From Flaviflagellibacter deserti (GTDB lineage Bacteria; Pseudomonadota; Alphaproteobacteria; Rhizobiales; Methylopilaceae), in contig NZ_JBHSJF010000005.1 in the NCBI RefSeq assembly GCF_042652085.1, positions 400,948-464,947 of the forward strand: a stretch of DNA of 64,000 bases. The letters run 5' to 3'. This document shows positions 1 through 9,000 of this stretch, one piece after another (position 1 is the first letter of the stretch; each line of letters begins with the position of its first letter). The position numbers were made by a program, and so were the translations under genes. Below the pieces are notes generated by a model, which ran no database searches, was not told the origin of the DNA, and saw only the letters and a list, made by a program, of their open reading frames with translations.

Positions 1-374
1 ACACCGCCCGCGATCGCGAGATAAGCCACGGCCGTGTCGGCGAAGGGCGCGACGCGAACGATGTCGCCCTCGACGAGATCGACCGAGCGCCAGGACGGCC
101 ATTCCACGACATCGCCGCCGCGCTCGACGATCAGGGGCGCGGCGGTGCCTGCCAACGCGATGCGCGCCGAGGGAGCGGAAACGCGCAGAACGGGACCCGG
201 CGACCGGCATTCCAGCGCCGCGGCGCCCTCGCCGTTGTCGACCAGGAGATTGGCGAGCCGAAGAGACGTCGCGTCGAGTGCACCGGACAAGGGAACGCCG
301 AGCGCCAGATGGCCACGCCGGCCGAGATCCTGGACGGTGGTCTGCAAACCCGGATCGAGGACTTCGAACGTCAA
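1..374 (-). CDS. pxpC: 5-oxoprolinase subunit PxpC (KipA family), 3' end cut by window
   Basis: Biotin-carboxylase-like carboxyltransferase family; with PxpA and PxpB it forms the ATP-dependent 5-oxoprolinase that opens pyroglutamate to glutamate in the cytoplasm. The first 124 codons are visible and begin LTFEVLDPGLQTTVQDLGR, the usual N-terminus of the family (VLxPGxxTTVQDxGR), followed by a PLSGALD stretch. The start I choose is TTG at 374-372, which overlaps the pxpB stop in a TTGA arrangement, so the two are probably translationally coupled. No ATG or GTG fits better. The gene runs off the left edge, so the C-terminal two thirds cannot be judged. Confidence 0.85.
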   Translation of the reverse strand, partial: MTFEVLDPGLQTTVQDLGRRGHLALGVPLSGALDATSLRLANLLVDNGEGAAALECRSPGPVLRVSAPSARIALAGTAAPLIVERGGDVVEWPSWRSVDLVEGDIVRVAPFADTAVAYLAIAGG

Positions 375-1060
375 GCGCCGGCCTCGATGCGTGCGAACTC
401 CATGGCCGTCACCGGGCGGAAGCGGACCCTGTCGCCGGCCGCGAACACCGCCGGCGGATCCGCCGTATGGTCGAAAAGGCGGAGCGGCGTGCGTCCGATC
501 AGCCGCCAGCCGCCGGGAGATTCCAGCGGATAGATCGCGGTCGTCTGGTCGGCGATCGCCACCGAACCGGCCGGAACGCGGGTGCGCGGCGTCTTCAGGC
601 GCGGCAAACGCAACTTCTCGTCGAGATCGCCGAGATAGGCGAAGCCCGGCAGGAAGCCGAGCATGTAGACATGGTACTCGGCGGACGAATGCAGTTCGAC
701 GATGCCGGTCGCGCTCAACCCGGTTTCCCGCGTCACCTCGTCGAGGTCCGGCCCCGCCTCGCCGCCGTAGAGCACCGGGATGTCGACGAAACGGCCTGCC
801 GACATGTCGGCATCGTCAAAAACATCAATTCCTGCAATGGCTTCGACGATCTTCGAATGCTCGACGACGAGCGGATCGAAGTGAACCGAAAGCGCCGCGA
901 AAGCCGGAACGACATCCGAAATGCCGGGGATGTTCGCGCTCCGGATCGCCTTCGCCGCGGCGACGACTCGGGCATTCGTCGCGCGGGACATCTCGGTCCC
1001 GAACGAGATGGTTAACGCCGCGTCACCAAGCAGGGAAAATTGACCGAAATTTATTTTCAC
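371..1060 (-). CDS. pxpB: 5-oxoprolinase subunit PxpB (KipI family)
   Basis: Partner of PxpC in pyroglutamate cleavage; homologous to Bacillus KipI. The protein shows the family core LLGDAALTISFG near the N-terminus, the YHVYMLGFLPGFAYLGDL block, the RLPRLKTPRTRVPAGSVAIA block and a C-terminal SPGGWRLIGRTPLRLFD block, about 229 aa as expected. I choose GTG at 1060 because it sits just ahead of the first conserved strand; an in-frame GTG at 1102 would add 14 residues. Neither start has a close Shine-Dalgarno, so the start is uncertain. It is divergent from pxpA and coupled to pxpC. Confidence 0.85.
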   Translation of the reverse strand: MKINFGQFSLLGDAALTISFGTEMSRATNARVVAAAKAIRSANIPGISDVVPAFAALSVHFDPLVVEHSKIVEAIAGIDVFDDADMSAGRFVDIPVLYGGEAGPDLDEVTRETGLSATGIVELHSSAEYHVYMLGFLPGFAYLGDLDEKLRLPRLKTPRTRVPAGSVAIADQTTAIYPLESPGGWRLIGRTPLRLFDHTADPPAVFAAGDRVRFRPVTAMEFARIEAGA

Positions 1061-1145
1061 GCGAAGGCTGTAACCCCCTATGCGCGCTAAGCGAACCGTC
1101 ACACATTATAGGCATAAATGAGGCTGCTTCGTCCTGGGAGGTCGA

Positions 1146-1949
1146 GTGGCACGTAGGATCGACATAAACGCCGATCTCGGTGAAGGCTACGGCACCGACG
1201 AGGCTATGCTCGGTCTGGTGTCCAGCGCCAATATCGCCTGCGGATTCCATGCCGGCGACGCCTATACGATGCGAGCGGTAAGCCGCTGGGCGGCGGAACG
1301 AAACGTCGCCGTCGGCGCCCATCCCAGTTTCGACGATCTCGGCGGCTTCGGCCGCACTTTCATACAGATGAGCATGCACGAGCTGGAATCGCTCGTCGCC
1401 TATCAGATCGGCAGCATGGCCGAGGCCGCCGCCGACGCCGAAGTGCCGCTCGTCCACGTCAAGGCGCATGGCGCGCTCTACAACGCCGCCGCCCGCGACC
1501 TCGATCACGCAATGGCGATTGGCCGCGCGATCAAGGCGGTCGACCGCAATCTGATCTATCTCGGTCTGGCCGGCTCGCGGATGGGGCAAGCAGCCGAGAT
1601 GCTCGGCCTGCAATTCGCCAGCGAAGCCTTCGCCGATCGTCATTACGGCGATGACGGCACGCTGCTTCTGCGCACCGTCAATGGCTCGGTGATCTCCGAC
1701 CCGGAAGTCGTGGCCGAACGCGTCACGCGCATGGTTCAGGACAACGAGGTCATTTCCGCCTCCGGCAAGCGGCTCGCGATCAGCTTCGACTCGTTCTGCG
1801 TCCATGGCGACGAGCCGACCGCCGTCGTCGTCGCCCGCGCGGTCCGCCGCGCCATCGAGGATGGCGGCTTCGAGGTCGCGCCCCTGGTCGATGCGGTCCG
1901 CGACCGCCCAGCGGCGCTGCCAGCGGACGAAGCCCGCTTCACTGCATAA
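1146..1949 (+). CDS. pxpA: 5-oxoprolinase subunit PxpA (LamB/YcsF family)
   Basis: Third subunit of 5-oxoprolinase. The N-terminus IDINADLGEGYG with SSANIACGFHAGD is diagnostic for the LamB/YcsF family, followed by VGAHPSFDD and VKAHGALYN, which carry the conserved metal- or substrate-site histidines. Length (267 aa) is normal. Starts at GTG 1146 directly after GAGGTCGA. It is read away from pxpB-pxpC with a gap of under 90 bp, so the subunits share a divergent promoter region rather than one operon. The last 11 bases overlap the convergent lytic transglycosylase gene. Confidence 0.9.
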   Translation: MARRIDINADLGEGYGTDEAMLGLVSSANIACGFHAGDAYTMRAVSRWAAERNVAVGAHPSFDDLGGFGRTFIQMSMHELESLVAYQIGSMAEAAADAEVPLVHVKAHGALYNAAARDLDHAMAIGRAIKAVDRNLIYLGLAGSRMGQAAEMLGLQFASEAFADRHYGDDGTLLLRTVNGSVISDPEVVAERVTRMVQDNEVISASGKRLAISFDSFCVHGDEPTAVVVARAVRRAIEDGGFEVAPLVDAVRDRPAALPADEARFTA

Positions 1950-2583
1950 TCGTCAGCGACGCCCGGCTGATCTTCGATTCGATTGCCTTGATGCGGCGAT
2001 TGTGCGCCGTCCAGTTGATGCGGCTTCTTGAACTCCTCGCTCCCGCCGCCGTCTTCACCCGTCCGCCAGCCATGGCAACCGCGGGCGCGCCGAAGGTCGC
2101 GACCGGAACCTCGCCACGCACCGAATAACCCTGCTCCGCCAGGATCTGCCGGACCCGGACACAATAGGCGACGGATTTGTGCGAGAACCGTGTCTCGCCG
2201 TGCCCGGCGCGGTATTTCATCACCGTCGTGCAGACGTCGCCGCCGGCGAGTCGCCAAGCGCCGGTGAGGTAGGTCACGCCGTAGCGGATGTTCGTGGTAG
2301 GAACGCGAAGCTCGGCATTGGTGCCGTAGAAGCCGAGCATGCGCGCGGTCGAGGGCAGGATCTGCATCAGCCCCACCTCGCCGGCGTCACCCGAGGCGAA
2401 GATCTGATAACCGCTCTCCACGGTCGCGACCGCGTCGGCGATCTCGGGCGGCATGCCAGATTTGACGGCCTCGGTGCGGACCATCACACGCAGGGCGACA
2501 GGATCAGGCTCGGGCGCGACCTCCTGCGCCGCCGCGGGAAGCGTCATGGCGAGCGCGGCGGTGGGTACAAGCAGGAGGCGCAT
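1939..2583 (-). CDS. Lytic transglycosylase, SLT domain, secreted
   Basis: Predicted periplasmic murein lytic transglycosylase of about 214 aa. Residues 1-20 form a signal peptide ending AAAQ. The SLT fold follows: GMPPEIADAVATVESGYQ with the likely catalytic Glu at 56, then GEVGLMQILPSTARMLGF, and a NIRYGVTYL helix. A basic tail rich in Arg and Ser ends the protein. I chose the ATG at 2583 because the signal peptide begins there; an upstream in-frame ATG at 2661 would put 26 non-hydrophobic residues before it. It is convergent with pxpA, overlapping by 11 bases, and lies downstream of cysW on the same strand. Confidence 0.85.
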   Translation of the reverse strand: MRLLLVPTAALAMTLPAAAQEVAPEPDPVALRVMVRTEAVKSGMPPEIADAVATVESGYQIFASGDAGEVGLMQILPSTARMLGFYGTNAELRVPTTNIRYGVTYLTGAWRLAGGDVCTTVMKYRAGHGETRFSHKSVAYCVRVRQILAEQGYSVRGEVPVATFGAPAVAMAGGRVKTAAGARSSRSRINWTAHNRRIKAIESKISRASLTIMQ

Positions 2584-2704
2584 CCACTCATAATGCACGA
2601 AACGGTGAGGCGATCCTGTGGCGGTGACTTTCCCCGGACTGCGAAGCGGGAGCGACCTCATCCTGAGCCGCGAGCGAAGCTCGCGTGGACGCTCCGCGTC
2701 CGGC

Positions 2705-3592
2705 TCAGTGCCGCCCGCCGCCCTTTTTCCGCGCCGCCCGGCCGCCCTCGTCGAATCGCTCGATGGCGACCTTCACCAGGATCGTCACCAGCGCCAGCCC
2801 GGTCAGCACCGTCGCCGCCGCGAATGCGCCCGCTGAATTATAGTCGTTGTACAGAAGCTCGATCTGCAGCGGCAGCGTATTGGTGACGCCGCGGATATTG
2901 CCTGAGACGACAGAGACCGCGCCGAATTCGCCCATGACGCGCGCATTGCAGAGGATGGCGCCATAGAGCAGCGCCCATTTGACGTTCGGCAGCGTCACCG
3001 ACAGGAACATGCGAAGGCCGGACGCGCCGAGGCTGACCGCCGCCTCCTCGTCGTCCGTTCCCTGCACCTGCATCAGCGGGATCAGCTCGCGCGCGACGAA
3101 CGGCGCGGTGACGAACAGGCTGGCGAGGAAGATGCCCGGCAGCGCGAACATGATCTTGATGCCCGCCGCGTCGAGCAGCGGACCGAGCAGGCCTTGCGCG
3201 CCGTAGACGAAGAGATAGGACACGCCGGCGATGATCGGCGACACCGAGAACGGGATCTCGATCAGAGCAACGAGGAGATTGCGGCCGCGAAAGCGGAACT
3301 TCGTCACCGCCCAGGCGGCCGCGATGCCGAACACGACATTGATCGGCACAACGACGAGCGCGGTCACCAGAGTCAGCCAGATCGCATGGAGGGTCTCGGG
3401 CGCGAAGAGATTGGCGCCGTATGTCCTGATGCCGACGGCGAGCGCCTGCGAGAAGATGACGACGAGCGGCAGGACGATGACGAAGAAGGTCAGCACCAGC
3501 ACGCTGCCGAGAATGATCGCGCGCGCCGTCCGGCCCTCGCAGACGCGGGTCGTGGAATGCGTGCTTTGCGGATTAGCGCGGCCGAAGAACAT
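2705..3592 (-). CDS. cysW: Sulfate/thiosulfate ABC transporter permease CysW
   Basis: Inner-membrane permease, 295 aa, about six hydrophobic segments. It carries the EAA-type loop EEAAVSLGASGLRMFLSVTLPNV (split here as EEAAVSLGASG then RMFLSVTLPN) that docks on the ATPase, and ends in the NDYNSAGAFAAATVL block typical of CysW. Its ATG overlaps the cysT stop by one base (TGATG), so the permeases are coupled. The usual cysA ATPase gene does not follow; the next gene downstream is a lytic transglycosylase after 121 bp. Confidence 0.92.
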   Translation of the reverse strand: MFFGRANPQSTHSTTRVCEGRTARAIILGSVLVLTFFVIVLPLVVIFSQALAVGIRTYGANLFAPETLHAIWLTLVTALVVVPINVVFGIAAAWAVTKFRFRGRNLLVALIEIPFSVSPIIAGVSYLFVYGAQGLLGPLLDAAGIKIMFALPGIFLASLFVTAPFVARELIPLMQVQGTDDEEAAVSLGASGLRMFLSVTLPNVKWALLYGAILCNARVMGEFGAVSVVSGNIRGVTNTLPLQIELLYNDYNSAGAFAAATVLTGLALVTILVKVAIERFDEGGRAARKKGGGRH

Positions 3593-4425
3593 CAGTCCCC
3601 CCGCCCGACATAGCGCAGGTGCCAGGCCTGCAGCAGATTGGTGAGGATCAGCATCGCGAAGGCGAGGAGCAGCAAGATCGTCGAGATCGCCGCCGCTGCC
3701 GGGTAGTCGTATTCCTCGAGCCGGATGAAGGCGAGGAGCGCCGCGATCTCGGTATAGTTCGGCTGGTTGCCGGCGATGAAGATGACCGCTCCGAACTCAC
3801 CCAAGGAGCGGGCGAAGGCGAGCGAGCAGCCGGCGAGGAAGGCTGGGAAGATCGCCGGGAAGATGACCGAGCGGAAGATGCGCAGATCCGACGCGCCGAG
3901 CGTCAGTGCCGCCTCCTCCACCTCCGGGCCGAGATCCTCCAGCACCGGCTGCACCGAGCGAACCACGAAAGGCAGGCTGGTGAACACCATCGCCGAGGCG
4001 ATGCCGAGCGGCGTGTAGGCGACGGTGATGCCGAGCGGGTCGAGCCAGCTTCCGAGCCAGCCGTTCTTGGCGAACAGCGCCGTCAGCGCGATGCCGGCCA
4101 CCGCCGTCGGCAGCGCGAACGGGACGTCGACGAGTGCATCGAGCAGGCGCTTGCCCGGAAAGTCGTAGCGCACGAGCACCCAGGCGAGGCCGAGGCCATA
4201 AACGGCGTTGAAGACGGACGCGCCGAGCGCGGCGAGGAGCGTGACGCGGAATGCGGCGACGACGCGCGGGCTGGTGACGATGGCGAAGAACTGGTCCCAG
4301 CCGGTGTTCGCGGCTTGCATCAGGAGCGCAGCCAGTGGCAGCAGGACGATCACGCCGAGATAGACGAGCGTGATGCCAAGCGCGAGGCGATAGCCGGGAA
4401 GGACGCGACGTGGACGGGAAGACAT
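3592..4425 (-). CDS. cysT: Sulfate/thiosulfate ABC transporter permease CysT (CysU)
   Basis: Partner permease of CysW, 277 aa with six predicted membrane segments. Family blocks visible are VPFALPTAVAGIALTALF and the EAA loop EEAALTLGASDLRIFRSVIF, followed by FARSLGEFGAVIFIAGN. Start chosen at ATG 4425 (MSSRPRRVLPGY), which gives the usual short cytoplasmic N-terminus; the frame stays open upstream to 4554 but that stretch lacks family features. A gap of about 180 bp separates it from the binding-protein gene upstream, so it is probably in the same transcript. Confidence 0.92.
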   Translation of the reverse strand: MSSRPRRVLPGYRLALGITLVYLGVIVLLPLAALLMQAANTGWDQFFAIVTSPRVVAAFRVTLLAALGASVFNAVYGLGLAWVLVRYDFPGKRLLDALVDVPFALPTAVAGIALTALFAKNGWLGSWLDPLGITVAYTPLGIASAMVFTSLPFVVRSVQPVLEDLGPEVEEAALTLGASDLRIFRSVIFPAIFPAFLAGCSLAFARSLGEFGAVIFIAGNQPNYTEIAALLAFIRLEEYDYPAAAAISTILLLLAFAMLILTNLLQAWHLRYVGRGD

Positions 4426-4602
4426 CGCGTCGGTGATTAGCGGGAGTGGGGCGCGGACGCTAGTGGACTGAAACGCACGTGTCCCGGAAGCGGCATCGCC
4501 GCTGTCCGGGACCCATAAGCCCTGTGGCCGATTGAACCGCAAGCGCTGCGGCATATGGATCCGGGCCTTCCGCGCTAGGCGCTCCAGCCGGGATACGCAT
4601 GC

Positions 4603-5604
4603 TCACTTCCCGACGAAGACCTGGTCGAGCTTGCCGCCCGAGGCGAAATGGTCCTTCATCACCTTGTCCCAGCCGCCGAAGACGTTCTCGACGGTGAGGA
4701 GGCGAACCTCCGGGAACTCGGCCTTGTGCTTCTCGACGACGTTCTTGTCGTTCACGCGATTGGCGAAGCCGGCCAGGATCTCCTGGCCCTCCGGCGAATA
4801 GAGGTAGTCGAGATAGGCTTTAGCCAGATCCCTGGTGCCGTGCTTGTCGGCGTATTTGTCGACGACGGCGACCGGGAATTCGGCGAGCAGGCTGACCGGC
4901 GGAACGACCGTCGCGACCTTTTCCTTGCCGTACTGCTTCACCACGCCCGAGGTCTCGGCCTCGAAGGTGATCAGGACGTCGCCGATGTCACGCTCGACGA
5001 AGGTCGTCGTCGCGGCGCGGCCGCCGGTGTCGAACACCGCGACGTTCGACAGGAACTTCTTGATGAACTCGTCGGCCTTGGCGGTGTCGCCCTCATACTT
5101 CCCGAGCGCGTAGGCATAGGCGGCGAGATAGGTGTAGCGGCCATTGCCCGAGGTCTTCGGGTTCGGGAAGACGAGCTTCACGTCGTCACGGACGAGATCG
5201 TCCCAGTTCTTGATGTTCTTCGGATTGCCCGCGCGAACCACGAAGGCCGGCAGCGAGTAGTACGGCGAGGCATTGTTCGGGAACGCCTTCTGCCAGTCCT
5301 TGGAGACCGCGCCCTTGTCGGCGAGCACCTGGACGTCGGTGACCTGGTTGAAGGTCACGAGATCGGCCTCGAGGCCCTCCAGGATCGCGCGGGCCTGCTT
5401 GGACGAGCCTGCGTGCGACTGGTTGACCGTGATGTCCTTGCCGGTCTTCGCCTTCCACACCTTGGCGAATTCGGCGTTCACCGCGACGTAGAGCTCGCGG
5501 GAAATGTCGTAGGACACGTTGAGAAGCGTGTTCGCATCCTGCGCGCGGGCAGGAGCGACGAAGATGAGGGACGCGGCGATGGCCGCGAGAACGAGGCGTT
5601 TCAT
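4603..5604 (-). CDS. Periplasmic sulfate-binding protein (Sbp/CysP family)
   Basis: Solute-binding component of the sulfate importer, 333 aa. Signal peptide MKRLVLAAIAASLIFVAPA with cleavage after ARAQ. Mature protein starts NVSYDISRELY and contains VNQSHAGSSKQARAILEG, VTFNQVTDVQVLADKG and FPNPKTSGNGRYTYLAAY, all classic sulfate-binding blocks. Start chosen at ATG 5604, directly before the signal peptide. It is the first gene of the minus-strand sbp-cysT-cysW unit. The AT-rich 180 bp up to macA must hold divergent promoters. Sbp and CysP cannot be told apart by eye. Confidence 0.92.
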   Translation of the reverse strand: MKRLVLAAIAASLIFVAPARAQDANTLLNVSYDISRELYVAVNAEFAKVWKAKTGKDITVNQSHAGSSKQARAILEGLEADLVTFNQVTDVQVLADKGAVSKDWQKAFPNNASPYYSLPAFVVRAGNPKNIKNWDDLVRDDVKLVFPNPKTSGNGRYTYLAAYAYALGKYEGDTAKADEFIKKFLSNVAVFDTGGRAATTTFVERDIGDVLITFEAETSGVVKQYGKEKVATVVPPVSLLAEFPVAVVDKYADKHGTRDLAKAYLDYLYSPEGQEILAGFANRVNDKNVVEKHKAEFPEVRLLTVENVFGGWDKVMKDHFASGGKLDQVFVGK

Positions 5605-5783
5605 CGAAATCTCCAGTCGGTCGGTTCGAATATGCATAGCGGCGTGTGGTTGTAAATAATTATCCGACTTTGAAATGCTATCCGGCTAAATATACATTTT
5701 TTGATTGCTATTCGCGTTGCGCAGGGTTGCGCCGCATTCCGCGTATATGTTTCGAGAGCGTCCCGCTCCCGGACCTGAGTTGA

Positions 5784-7028
5784 ATGCCCGTAACCGAAGC
5801 TCCGCGTACCGCCGAGACCCGCCCGTCGCTCGATCTCGATTTCAAGGACACGCCCAAAAAGCCGAAGCGCCGAGTGTCGACGCGCGTGGCGGCTCTTGCC
5901 GTCCTGCTGCTGACCGGCGCGGCCGGGGCTTATTGGTATTGGGGCGGCTCGGGTCAGGGCACGGCGGCCGCACTGCAAATAGCACAGGCGACGCGGGGCG
6001 ATATCGTCGACAGCGTTTCGGCGCTCGGCAATCTCCAGCCGCGCGACTATGTCGATCTCGGCGCGCAGGTGTCCGGACAGCTCAAGACGATCCATGTCGA
6101 TGTCGGCGCCGAGGTGAAATCGGGCGATCTCCTCGCCGAGATCGACCCCGTCGTCCTCAACACCAAGGTCGAGGCCGGCCGCGCCTCGCTCGCCGCGCTG
6201 AAGGCGCAGCTCCAGGACAAGGAAGCCCAGCGCGACCTCGCCAACCAGACGCTCGAGCGCCAGCGCAAGCTCGTGGAGACCAGGGCCGTCTCCGAAACGA
6301 CGTTCGAGAGCGCCGAGGCGACCGCGCGCTCGGCCGCGGCACAGGTCGACATGCTGAAGGCGCAGATCCAGCAGACCGCCGCGACACTGAAAGGGGACGA
6401 GGCGACGCTTGGCTATACGAAGATCGTCTCGCCGATGGCCGGCACTGTTGTCTCGATTTCGGCCCGCGAGGGCCAGACCCTGAACGCCAACCAGCAGGCG
6501 CCGATCATCCTGCGCGTCGCCGACTTGTCGACCATGACCGTGTGGACGCAGGTCTCGGAGGCCGACGTGCCGAAGCTGAAGCTCGGCATGAAGGCGACGT
6601 TCACGACGCTCGGCTCCGGCCAGCAGAGCTGGGAAGGCACGCTCCGTCAGGTGCTGCCGACGCCGGAAATCACGAACAACGTCGTGCTCTACACCGCTCT
6701 GTTCGACGTCCAGAACCCGAAGCGTGAACTGATGACGCAGATGACCGCGCAGGTCTTCTTCGTCGTCGCCGAGGCCAAGGGCGTCCTGACGATCCCGACG
6801 GCGGCGCTGCGTGAATCCCGGCCCGGCAGCGGCCAATACACGGTCCTGATCAAGGATGGATCGTCCACCGAGCGCCGCCCGGTCGAGGTCGGCGTGAAGA
6901 CGCGCGTCCTTGCCGAGGTGAAATCCGGACTGAAGGAAGGCGACACCGTCGTGATCGGCTCCTCCAGCCCAACAGGCGCCGGCAATCCGGGCGGCGGCCA
7001 GCGTCGTCCGGGGATGATGCGGCTGTGA
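5784..7028 (+). CDS. macA: MacA-type periplasmic adaptor of a tripartite efflux pump
   Basis: Membrane-fusion protein, 414 aa, expected to link the MacB ATPase to a TolC-type outer-membrane channel. One N-terminal membrane anchor (about residues 33-52) follows a basic stretch. Then come the lipoyl half-motifs (VSGQLKTIHVDVGAEVKSGD and later IVSPMAGTVVSISAREGQ), a long helical hairpin at about 120-210 and a beta-barrel domain. The C-terminus is Gly/Pro/Arg-rich. It overlaps macB by four bases, so the pair is coupled. No outer-membrane factor is encoded nearby. The substrate is not readable from sequence. Confidence 0.9.
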   Translation: MPVTEAPRTAETRPSLDLDFKDTPKKPKRRVSTRVAALAVLLLTGAAGAYWYWGGSGQGTAAALQIAQATRGDIVDSVSALGNLQPRDYVDLGAQVSGQLKTIHVDVGAEVKSGDLLAEIDPVVLNTKVEAGRASLAALKAQLQDKEAQRDLANQTLERQRKLVETRAVSETTFESAEATARSAAAQVDMLKAQIQQTAATLKGDEATLGYTKIVSPMAGTVVSISAREGQTLNANQQAPIILRVADLSTMTVWTQVSEADVPKLKLGMKATFTTLGSGQQSWEGTLRQVLPTPEITNNVVLYTALFDVQNPKRELMTQMTAQVFFVVAEAKGVLTIPTAALRESRPGSGQYTVLIKDGSSTERRPVEVGVKTRVLAEVKSGLKEGDTVVIGSSSPTGAGNPGGGQRRPGMMRL

Positions 7029-8995
7029 AGCACGTCGAGCTCCCGTCCGGCTCGGTCGCGACCGGCGAGCCGCTGATCGAACTCAGCGGCATCGTGAAGA
7101 CCTATGGCGGCGAGGTGCCGGTCGAGGTGCTGCACGGCATTTCGCTGAGCATCTATCCAGGCGAGTTCGTCGCCATCATGGGCGCGTCGGGCTCCGGCAA
7201 GTCGACTTTGATGAACATCCTCGGCTGCCTCGACAAGCCGACGCGCGGCACCTACCGCTTCGCCGGCCGCGACGTCTCGGAACTCGGCCGCGACGAGCTC
7301 GCACGCCTGCGCCGTGACGAATTCGGCTTCGTTTTCCAAAGCTACAATCTGATCGCCAACGCCACCGCGCTGGAAAATGTCGAGGTTCCGGCGATCTATG
7401 CCGGCCTCGACCTCGCGACGCGGGAAAGCCGCGCCACGCACCTTCTCGGCGCGCTCGGCCTCGCCGCACGCACCGGCCACCGGCCGAGCCAGCTGTCGGG
7501 CGGCCAGCAGCAGCGCGTCTCGATCGCCCGTGCGCTGATGAACGGCGGCCGGATCATCCTCGCCGACGAGCCCACCGGCGCGCTCGATTCGAAGAGCGGC
7601 GCGGAGGTCATGGCGCTGCTGCAATCGCTCGCCGAGCGCGGCCACACGGTGATCCTGATCACCCATGACCGCGAGGTCGCCAAGCACGCCCGCCGCGTCA
7701 TCGAGATCCACGACGGCAACATCACGTCCGACACGGGTCCAGATCTCGCGGCGGCGAACGCACCTGTCCTGCCGGCATCCGAGCCCGGCCATTCCTCGCT
7801 GGCGGCGGACATGGCCGAGGCCGGAAAGATGGCGATCCGGGCGCTCCGGACGAACCTGTTCCGCACCATCCTCACACTGCTCGGCATCATGATCGGCGTG
7901 GCGTCGGTCGTGGCCATGCTGGCGGTTGGACAGGGCGCGCAGCGCGAGGTGCTCGCCCGCATCGGCTCAATGGGTTCGAACCTCCTCGTCGTACGTCCCG
8001 GCGCGCCGAACGAGCGCGTGCAGGCGGGATCGAGCGTGCTGACGCTCATTCCGGAGGACGGCGACGCCGTCGCCGAACTGCCCAACGTCTCCGCCGCCGT
8101 TCCCGAGCGAAGCGGCCAGGTGACTCTCCGCATCGGCAATCGCGACTACCAGACCCAGGCGACCGCGACGACAGTCGACATGCCCGAGACCCGCAACTGG
8201 CCGGTCGAGCGCGGCGTCTTCTTTTCGCGCGCCGACCAGGACGGTCGCGCGACGGTCGCGGTCATCGGCCAGACGGCGGCGAAGAATCTCTATGGCGAGG
8301 CCGACCCGGTCGGCAGCTTCCTCTTGATCAACAACGTGCCGTTCCAGATCATCGGCCTGATGGGTCCGAAGGGTGCCTCGCAATTCGGCGGCGACCAGGA
8401 CGACGTCGTCTTCGTGCCAGTGACGACCGGCAGCATGCGCCTGTTCGGCGATCCGAGCGTCCGCAGCCTGACCATCGCCGTCACCGATACGACGCGGATG
8501 GACGAGACGCAGGCCGCCGTGACCGGCGTGCTGAAGGAACGGCATGGCAAGGAGGACTTCCAGATCCGCAACATGGCGGCTTTGGTCGAGACCATCTCGT
8601 CGACGCAGCGGACGCTCTCGGTCCTGCTCGCCTCCATCGCCGCGATCTCGCTCCTCGTCGGCGGCATCGGCATCATGAACATCATGCTGATGAGCGTGAC
8701 CGAGCGGACGCGCGAGATCGGCATCCGTATGGCGACGGGCGCGGCGACGCGGAACATCCTGCAGCAGTTCATGACCGAGGCCGTGGTGGTGGCCGCGTTC
8801 GGCGGCACGCTCGGCGTCGTGCTCGGCTTTGCGTCCGGCGCAGCGATTGCGATGGCCGGGCTGCCGCTTCAATTCACCGTGCTGCCGGTCGTGGTGGCGT
8901 TCGCCTGCGCGGTGATGACGGGCATCGTGTTCGGTTTCATGCCGGCGCTGAAGGCGGCGCGGCTTGATCCTGTCACGGCGCTCGCCTCGGACTAG
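7025..8995 (+). CDS. macB: MacB-type efflux ABC transporter, ATPase-permease fusion
   Basis: 656 aa half-transporter. ATPase domain: Walker A GASGSGKST (about 53-61), signature LSGGQQQR (about 158-165), Walker B IILADEPTGALDS (about 178-190). Membrane part: one segment near 275-295, a large periplasmic domain (about 300-520), and three segments at the end with the FtsX block GGIGIMNIMLMSVTERTREIG. Start is GTG at 7025 in a GTGA overlap with the macA stop. The next gene is on the other strand five bases after the stop, so the operon is macA-macB only. Confidence 0.93.
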   Translation: MKHVELPSGSVATGEPLIELSGIVKTYGGEVPVEVLHGISLSIYPGEFVAIMGASGSGKSTLMNILGCLDKPTRGTYRFAGRDVSELGRDELARLRRDEFGFVFQSYNLIANATALENVEVPAIYAGLDLATRESRATHLLGALGLAARTGHRPSQLSGGQQQRVSIARALMNGGRIILADEPTGALDSKSGAEVMALLQSLAERGHTVILITHDREVAKHARRVIEIHDGNITSDTGPDLAAANAPVLPASEPGHSSLAADMAEAGKMAIRALRTNLFRTILTLLGIMIGVASVVAMLAVGQGAQREVLARIGSMGSNLLVVRPGAPNERVQAGSSVLTLIPEDGDAVAELPNVSAAVPERSGQVTLRIGNRDYQTQATATTVDMPETRNWPVERGVFFSRADQDGRATVAVIGQTAAKNLYGEADPVGSFLLINNVPFQIIGLMGPKGASQFGGDQDDVVFVPVTTGSMRLFGDPSVRSLTIAVTDTTRMDETQAAVTGVLKERHGKEDFQIRNMAALVETISSTQRTLSVLLASIAAISLLVGGIGIMNIMLMSVTERTREIGIRMATGAATRNILQQFMTEAVVVAAFGGTLGVVLGFASGAAIAMAGLPLQFTVLPVVVAFACAVMTGIVFGFMPALKAARLDPVTALASD

Positions 8996-9000
8996 GTCTA

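Noticed and set aside
34..1167. Long plus-strand open frame of 377 codons
   Set aside because: It is the antisense shadow of pxpB and pxpC; composition is Arg/Pro/Ser-rich with no domain.
4648..5655. Plus-strand frame opposite the sulfate-binding protein gene
   Set aside because: Antisense shadow in GC-rich DNA; the minus strand has clear family motifs and a signal peptide.
5605..5783. AT-rich sulfate-gene leader as a riboswitch
   Set aside because: No SAM or other known riboswitch consensus or matching stems were found; a plain divergent promoter region explains it.
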